NCBI RefSeq assembly: GCF_050496765.1
Contig: NZ_JBNWEO010000015.1
Coordinates: forward strand, 310,001 to 374,000
Length of the DNA stretch: 64,000 nt
Source of the DNA: JAEVLT01 sp050496765
GTDB taxonomy: Bacteria > Bacillota > Bacilli > Bacillales > Cytobacillaceae
Direction: 5' to 3'
Shown: positions 60,542 to 64,000 of the stretch, piece after piece
Position numbering within the stretch: the stretch's first letter is position 1
How the letters are laid out: every line of letters begins with the position of its first letter
Made by a program: the position numbers and the translations under genes
Notes under the pieces: generated by a model
The model's database searches: none
The model's input: only the letters and a program-made list of their open reading frames with translations
What the model was told of the DNA's origin: nothing

Positions 60542-61033
60542 CTGGTAGCAGTAAAATCGGTGAAAATTGATGGTGAGCCGATCCATGTATTTCAAAGTGT
60601 CCTTTTTCTTTTTGAATCGAGTACGGCGATTACCCTTGAACTCGATATGATTGTCAGTGAGGTTGCGGTTAAAAAATACAAGGATGAGAAAACGCTAATT
60701 GTTGAAATTGAACTGGAAGATGGCAGAGTGATTGGCTCGATTATGGACCTAGCCATTTTGTCTGGAGAGCTGCCGCAAATGAACCTTTACATGGAGGTTG
60801 AAGATACTGAAGACTATCATGATCTTCTTCGTGTCAATGAAAATGATTCTTCTTTCCCTATAATAGGAGAGGCGCTTACCATCGAAGAAATTAGAAAACT
60901 AGAAATGCCAAATGAAAAAATTAATTTGAAACTAACTTTGCCGATTGACCAAGTCGAGTGGCTGAAAAAACAAAAAGGAAAAGAGCTGAATGCCTTTTTC
61001 GAAAATCTTATTTACAAGCACTGGGGAATGTAG
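60542..61033 (+). CDS. Hypothetical protein, probable CUG start
   Basis: 163 residues read from CTG 60542, which lies 7 nt after AAGGAGGGGG; GTG 60560 is the nearest standard start but has no ribosome site. The product begins LVAVKSVKIDGEPIHVFQ, then LELDMIVSEVAVKKYKD, IVEIELEDGRVIGSIMDL and a C-terminal QVEWLKKQKGKELNAFFE. Acidic, no membrane segment. I do not recognise the family. It is upstream of the IS605 element and of the DUF2220 gene that may once have been downstream in the same unit. Confidence 0.6.
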   Translation: MVAVKSVKIDGEPIHVFQSVLFLFESSTAITLELDMIVSEVAVKKYKDEKTLIVEIELEDGRVIGSIMDLAILSGELPQMNLYMEVEDTEDYHDLLRVNENDSSFPIIGEALTIEEIRKLEMPNEKINLKLTLPIDQVEWLKKQKGKELNAFFENLIYKHWGM

Positions 61034-61269
61034 GTCATATTTTGGACCCGGTCTTATTCCCCTGTACCTTTTTTTGTCTACAGTAAAATAGATCCCTTCT
61101 TATTCACTTACACTTTAATTACAAGACAAAACCATTTCATATAATACGGCACAGGAAAGGTCACGAGGAGAAAAATGTGCCCTCAGATTGGCAACTTACA
61201 TGGAAATCAAAATCAGCTATACAAAGTGTTAATATAAATGCTTCACGAATTTGCCAGCTTTCCCAATCA
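61034..61269. other. Intergenic stretch before IS605 element
   Basis: This 236-bp stretch holds no convincing gene or hairpin. A 20-codon frame at 61175-61237 has a GAGGAG ribosome site but no other support. Confidence 0.4.
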
Positions 61270-61348
61270 ATTTCATACTGCTATGACTGAAATCATTTAG
61301 GTATTAGTCGAGAACCCTCGTTACTTCAGTCATGAGATGAATCGACTT

Positions 61349-61384
61349 CGGACAAGGGTTAGCTTATGCTAACTCAATTGTCCG
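61349..61384 (+). repeat. Stem-loop upstream of tnpA in IS605
   Basis: CGGACAA and TTGTCCG flank TTAGC/GCTAA around TTAT, giving a composite hairpin of 12 bp with a central mismatch. It lies 56 bp before the tnpA start and may block read-through transcription from outside. Confidence 0.6.
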
Positions 61385-61439
61385 ACATCTCTTTCGTGGC
61401 TAAAACCACATGTGATATGATAGACATGAGGTGATAGCT

Positions 61440-61841
61440 GTGTCAAAAGTTATCCACGGTAGAGGGTATGTCTATTCGCTTCAATATCATCTAGTGTGGT
61501 GTGTAAAGTACAGAAGGAAGGTACTTGTCAACGAGATTGAGCAATCGTTGAAAGACATTCTTATTGAACTATGCAAAGACCACCAGATAACGATCGAAGA
61601 AATGGAAACGGATAAAGACCCTATTCATATGTTGATTTCCCTAAAGCCTCAGCATTCTATCCCAACTGTTGTGAAAACCTTAAAGGGGCATTCGGCTAGG
61701 AGATTATTTAAACTCCATCCTGAAATGAAGAAATTTCTTTCGGGAGGTCATTTGTGGAATCCTAGCTATTTTATCGCAACTGTTAGTGAAAATACCGAAG
61801 AACAGGTTCGTGGATATATCCAAAACCAAAAAGAAAAATGA
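61440..61841 (+). CDS. tnpA: IS200/IS605 transposase TnpA with altered HUH motif
   Basis: Single-strand transposase (Y1 HUH) of 133 residues. GTG 61440 follows GAGGTGATAGCT. It reads SLQYHLVWCVKYRRKVL, the active-site segment DKDPIHMLISL, and C-terminal HLWNPSYFIATVSENTEEQVRGYIQNQ with catalytic Tyr in R-G-Y. The HUH motif is expected as D-H-x-H; here the first His is Pro (CCT, one base from CAT), which should abolish metal binding. Either the copy is inactive or this lineage has a divergent motif. Confidence 0.85.
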   Translation: MSKVIHGRGYVYSLQYHLVWCVKYRRKVLVNEIEQSLKDILIELCKDHQITIEEMETDKDPIHMLISLKPQHSIPTVVKTLKGHSARRLFKLHPEMKKFLSGGHLWNPSYFIATVSENTEEQVRGYIQNQKEK

Positions 61842-61856
61842 ATGGAGGTGAAACGA

Positions 61857-63143
61857 ATGCTTGAATTAGTAAATCGTGGCTATGTGTATCGAGCTACCCC
61901 TATTTCACAAGAAGTAGAAACTTATTTAAGACAGTGTTTCGGTGCATGCAGAAAGATGTATAACCTCCATGTTGCTCATCTATATCATTATTTGGAAAAA
62001 AATAACTATCAGGCTGGCGATCCATTACCTTCTTTAAAGAAGATGGATATGCCGACTGTTTCTGAATTCAAAAAACAGTGTATAAATGAGGATAATGTAG
62101 CCTATCTGTATCTTGTTGACGCATTTGCTTCTAATGAGGCAAAGCAAAATTTCAACAAGGCGATAACTGCCTTTAACAAAATTGCCAATAAGAAACAATA
62201 CAAGAAATCCGCCTTAAAACGTCAAAAGACACTAGGGGTAGAACCGACATTTCGTGATTTAAAAGGAATGCCAAAATTCCATTCTCGTAAAGGCAACAAA
62301 GCTAGCTACACAACATTTAACCAAAACGGAAATATCTACATGGAAGATGGAATAGTGTATCTTCCCTCAGCACAAAAGTCTTCTGTGAAAGCAGTAGGGT
62401 TAAAGCTACATACACATAGACCCTTGCCACAAGGCAGTAGAATTAAAAATGTCACGGTTACTATGAACATAAAAGGACAATTTGGCGTGTCAATTTGTGT
62501 TGAATTCCCAAAGGAAATCACAAGCATTGGTACACCTATTCGCATTTTGGGGCTAGATTATTCTCAATCTCACTTTTTCGTAGATAGCGAGGGTAAGAAA
62601 GCCAACTACCCTCAATATTATCGGAAAATGAAAGAACGTCTAGCTAAAGAACAACGAGTATTGTCACGAAGAATAAAAGGCTCTAATCGTTGGGAGAAAC
62701 AGCGGTTAGTCGTTTCAAGACTTCAAACCAAAGTAGCCAACCAACGAAAAGATTGGATTCACAAGAAAGCATATGCCCTTGCGAATCGCTATGACATGGT
62801 TGTAGTAGAAGACTTAGACCTTCGTGCGATTGGACAAAACAAGCACTATGCAAAAAACCAGCAAGATAATGGTTTTGGCAACTTCCGCATGTATATAAAA
62901 TACAAACTGGAACAACAAGGGAAATATTTTGTCAAAGCACCGAAAAATTTTGCATCTACACAATTGTGTTCGACTTGCGGTCATAAGAATACGGCATTAA
63001 AAGGAAATGTAGATGTTCGTGAATGGGAGTGCCCTTCTTGTGGCGCGCATCATGACCGAGATCGTAACTCTGCGTTTAACCTAAAACAATATGGAGAACG
63101 CTATACTAAAGATGAAATTCTACCAAAAATAGTTGGGGCTTAA
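61857..63143 (+). CDS. tnpB: TnpB RNA-guided nuclease of the IS605 element
   Basis: 428-residue RuvC-like nuclease guided by an omega RNA. ATG 61857 follows GGAGGTGAAACGA. The split RuvC motifs appear intact: ILGLDYSQSHFFVD (Asp), MVVVEDLDLRAIG (Glu) and HHDRDRNSAFNLKQ (Asp); the zinc ribbon has CSTCG and CPSCG. The N-terminal FGACRKMYNLHVAHLY is typical. TnpB cleaves at the donor joint and promotes element retention. It starts 15 bp after tnpA stops. Confidence 0.92.
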   Translation: MLELVNRGYVYRATPISQEVETYLRQCFGACRKMYNLHVAHLYHYLEKNNYQAGDPLPSLKKMDMPTVSEFKKQCINEDNVAYLYLVDAFASNEAKQNFNKAITAFNKIANKKQYKKSALKRQKTLGVEPTFRDLKGMPKFHSRKGNKASYTTFNQNGNIYMEDGIVYLPSAQKSSVKAVGLKLHTHRPLPQGSRIKNVTVTMNIKGQFGVSICVEFPKEITSIGTPIRILGLDYSQSHFFVDSEGKKANYPQYYRKMKERLAKEQRVLSRRIKGSNRWEKQRLVVSRLQTKVANQRKDWIHKKAYALANRYDMVVVEDLDLRAIGQNKHYAKNQQDNGFGNFRMYIKYKLEQQGKYFVKAPKNFASTQLCSTCGHKNTALKGNVDVREWECPSCGAHHDRDRNSAFNLKQYGERYTKDEILPKIVGA

Positions 63144-63284
63144 ATGATATAAAAAAGGTTGCTTGGAGCCTAAACAGTACCTCTAGCGTGGTTTAAAGGG
63201 CAAGACACTGGTCTTGTAGTCCACTGTAAAATCTAAAGGTCGTAAGACCTTACAAGCCCGTGATTTCAGTCATGGGTTGTTGAC
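63144..63284 (+). ncRNA. Putative omega RNA (reRNA) at the right end of the IS605 element
   Basis: Three consecutive hairpins: CAAGAC/GTCTTG (63201-63216), AAGGTC/GACCTT (63236-63251) and CCCGTGA/TCATGGG (63257-63276) between the tnpB stop and the element's right end. Omega RNAs overlap the 3' end of tnpB and extend to the right end, with the guide copied from the flank (beginning near TACAATAG). The 5' end may lie inside tnpB. Confidence 0.6.
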
Positions 63285-63327
63285 TACAATAGAATTGTAC
63301 TGGTATGAGTATAGGAGTGTTCGACAA

Positions 63328-64000
63328 TTGGATCAAATTAAAAAAATGTTCATGACAATGAAAAGGAAGACGATCGGGCTTTCGGATCTTGAAAAACTGC
63401 TGAAACCTTATTTTCATACATATGAGGAATTTGCAAAGACCGTTTTACACTTTGAGCAAGAAAATATTCTAGTGATGGTAAAATCAAAAGGGAGAAATCA
63501 CCGGTCTCCCTCATTGGCATTTCAATATCGAATTCAAAAAAGCGAATTGATGAGTGATTATCACAAAGAATTACAGTACTATCGCAGCATTTTTCATCCA
63601 TCCATTATTCTGGATGAATATTACCGTGAAGACCCGGCAATTTGGAAATCAGATTTGCCTTTCTTGAAGAAAATTGATCACTACTTAAAGATACACTCTT
63701 TTCCAAAAGAACAAGTCCCAGCACCTGAAAGAAGCTTTGAAATAGTTGGAGATGAAAAATGGATTATTGAAAAAGGCGGAAAAGAGATTTTGGAAAAGAC
63801 TGAACTGATGCCTCAGCTAAAGATTATCCCTGTTTCGGAGCCTCTTATGTTCGCGATTAATCCCTCAAAGCTAAATGAAAAAAATCAATACCATTTAATT
63901 GTTGAAAACAAAACAACCTATCAGGGTTTGCTGCCAGTCTTAACAGAGACCGATTTTTCAACGTTGATTTATGGAAGTGGGAAGGCTGTTATTAAAAGCA
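63328..64000 (+). CDS. DUF2220 / JetD-like protein (partial, 3' end beyond window)
   Basis: TTG 63328 is the likely start (AGGAG at 63313-63317); at least 224 residues follow to the window end. It begins LDQIKKMFMTMKRKTIGLSD and has a wing-helix-like N-terminal part, then a linker; the segment HLIVENKTTYQGLLPVL and TLIYGSGKAVIKS fits the start of the DUF2220 Toprim-like domain of JetD, the nuclease subunit of the Wadjet defence system. Stand-alone DUF2220 proteins also occur. No jetA/B/C gene precedes it. Confidence 0.55.
   Translation, partial: MDQIKKMFMTMKRKTIGLSDLEKLLKPYFHTYEEFAKTVLHFEQENILVMVKSKGRNHRSPSLAFQYRIQKSELMSDYHKELQYYRSIFHPSIILDEYYREDPAIWKSDLPFLKKIDHYLKIHSFPKEQVPAPERSFEIVGDEKWIIEKGGKEILEKTELMPQLKIIPVSEPLMFAINPSKLNEKNQYHLIVENKTTYQGLLPVLTETDFSTLIYGSGKAVIKS

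Larger units (their letters stand above)
61270..63284 (+). mobile_element. IS200/IS605-family element with tnpA and tnpB
   Basis: The element has a Y1-type transposase gene (tnpA), a tnpB nuclease gene, and end hairpins. At the left, TTACTTCAGTCATGAG (61321-61336) and, at the right, TGATTTCAGTCATGGG (63261-63276) share the TTCAGTCATG motif, with the subterminal right-hand hairpin CCCGTGA/TCATGGG. The exact ends are not defined by sequence; the right end is placed after GGGTTGTTGAC. Confidence 0.8.

Noticed and set aside
61175..61237. 20-codon frame MCPQIGNLHGNQNQ... with GAGGAG ribosome site
   Set aside because: Too short to judge, no terminator or conserved context; placed just before the IS605 left end, where it could be chance.
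61349..61409. CRISPR-like short repeats before tnpA
   Set aside because: They are two single hairpins (CGGACAA... and GTGG...CCAC), not repeats with spacers.

Overview
The window is a chromosomal segment of an endospore-forming Bacillaceae member (low-G+C Firmicutes). Evidence: a QoxAB quinol oxidase with a lipoprotein subunit II, CwlJ, a squalene-hopene/sporulenol-type cyclase next to a YppC-like DUF2515 gene, CcpN, a guanine riboswitch on xpt-pbuX, a TPP riboswitch on a tenI-thiO-thiS-thiG-thiF operon, GerP-type spore proteins, strong Shine-Dalgarno sequences and frequent GTG/TTG starts. The species cannot be fixed from the sequence alone.

Layout. 1-9.5 kb (mostly minus): start of qoxB, qoxA, a small secreted protein, an ABC-F ATPase, a CHASE3-GGDEF-EAL protein and the purine salvage operon xpt-pbuX. 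9.6-16.5 kb: nitronate monooxygenase, cwlJ, the cyclase with yppC and a membrane protein, ppiB, exoA and a 46-residue protein. 16.6-23.4 kb: universal stress protein with a CRP/FNR-like site, a MerR-MFS pair, and ccpN-PSRP-ppdK, which places the regulator of gluconeogenesis beside PPDK and its regulatory kinase/phosphatase. 23.4-26.5 kb is a scar: a truncated helicase-like gene, a C-terminal gene remnant, a 22-bp inverted repeat, an IS3-family element and a beheaded LytTR regulator. 26.6-34.5 kb: CoA-transferase with a cre box, MATE transporter, a CGCGG-type RiPP precursor without a visible maturase, Fe-alcohol dehydrogenase plus aldehyde dehydrogenase, thioesterase and AI-2E-family transporter. 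34.6-38.6 kb is a spore-structure island: Cys/Pro-rich coat-like protein, Hsp20, a GerPC-like coiled-coil protein, three GerPA/GerPF-like paralogues and a double DUF3231 protein. 38.6-48.8 kb: MsrAB, malate synthase G, an amino-acid ABC transporter, YbaK deacylase, DUF2062 protein and acetoacetyl-CoA synthetase. 48.9-57 kb: thiamine thiazole operon, then a second amino-acid ABC transporter co-directional with a RocB-like M20 hydrolase. 57-64 kb: a thioredoxin-like gene with an in-frame TGA, a PabB-PabC fusion, small unknowns, a HAD phosphatase, an IS200/IS605 element with tnpA, tnpB and a putative omega RNA, and the start of a DUF2220/JetD-like gene.

The strongest candidate for something undescribed is 57092-57418. 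An in-frame TGA replaces the first Cys of a CxxC thioredoxin motif (U-N-V-C if read through). A 7-bp stem with an AGGUU loop follows, 25 nt from TGA to loop, which fits the bacterial SECIS pattern. It may be a selenoprotein, or a very recent nonsense mutation. Other leads are the second gerP-like locus built around an Hsp20 gene, the orphan CGCGG RiPP precursor, and three genes whose natural reading frames begin at AUU, AUA and CUG rather than a standard start codon.
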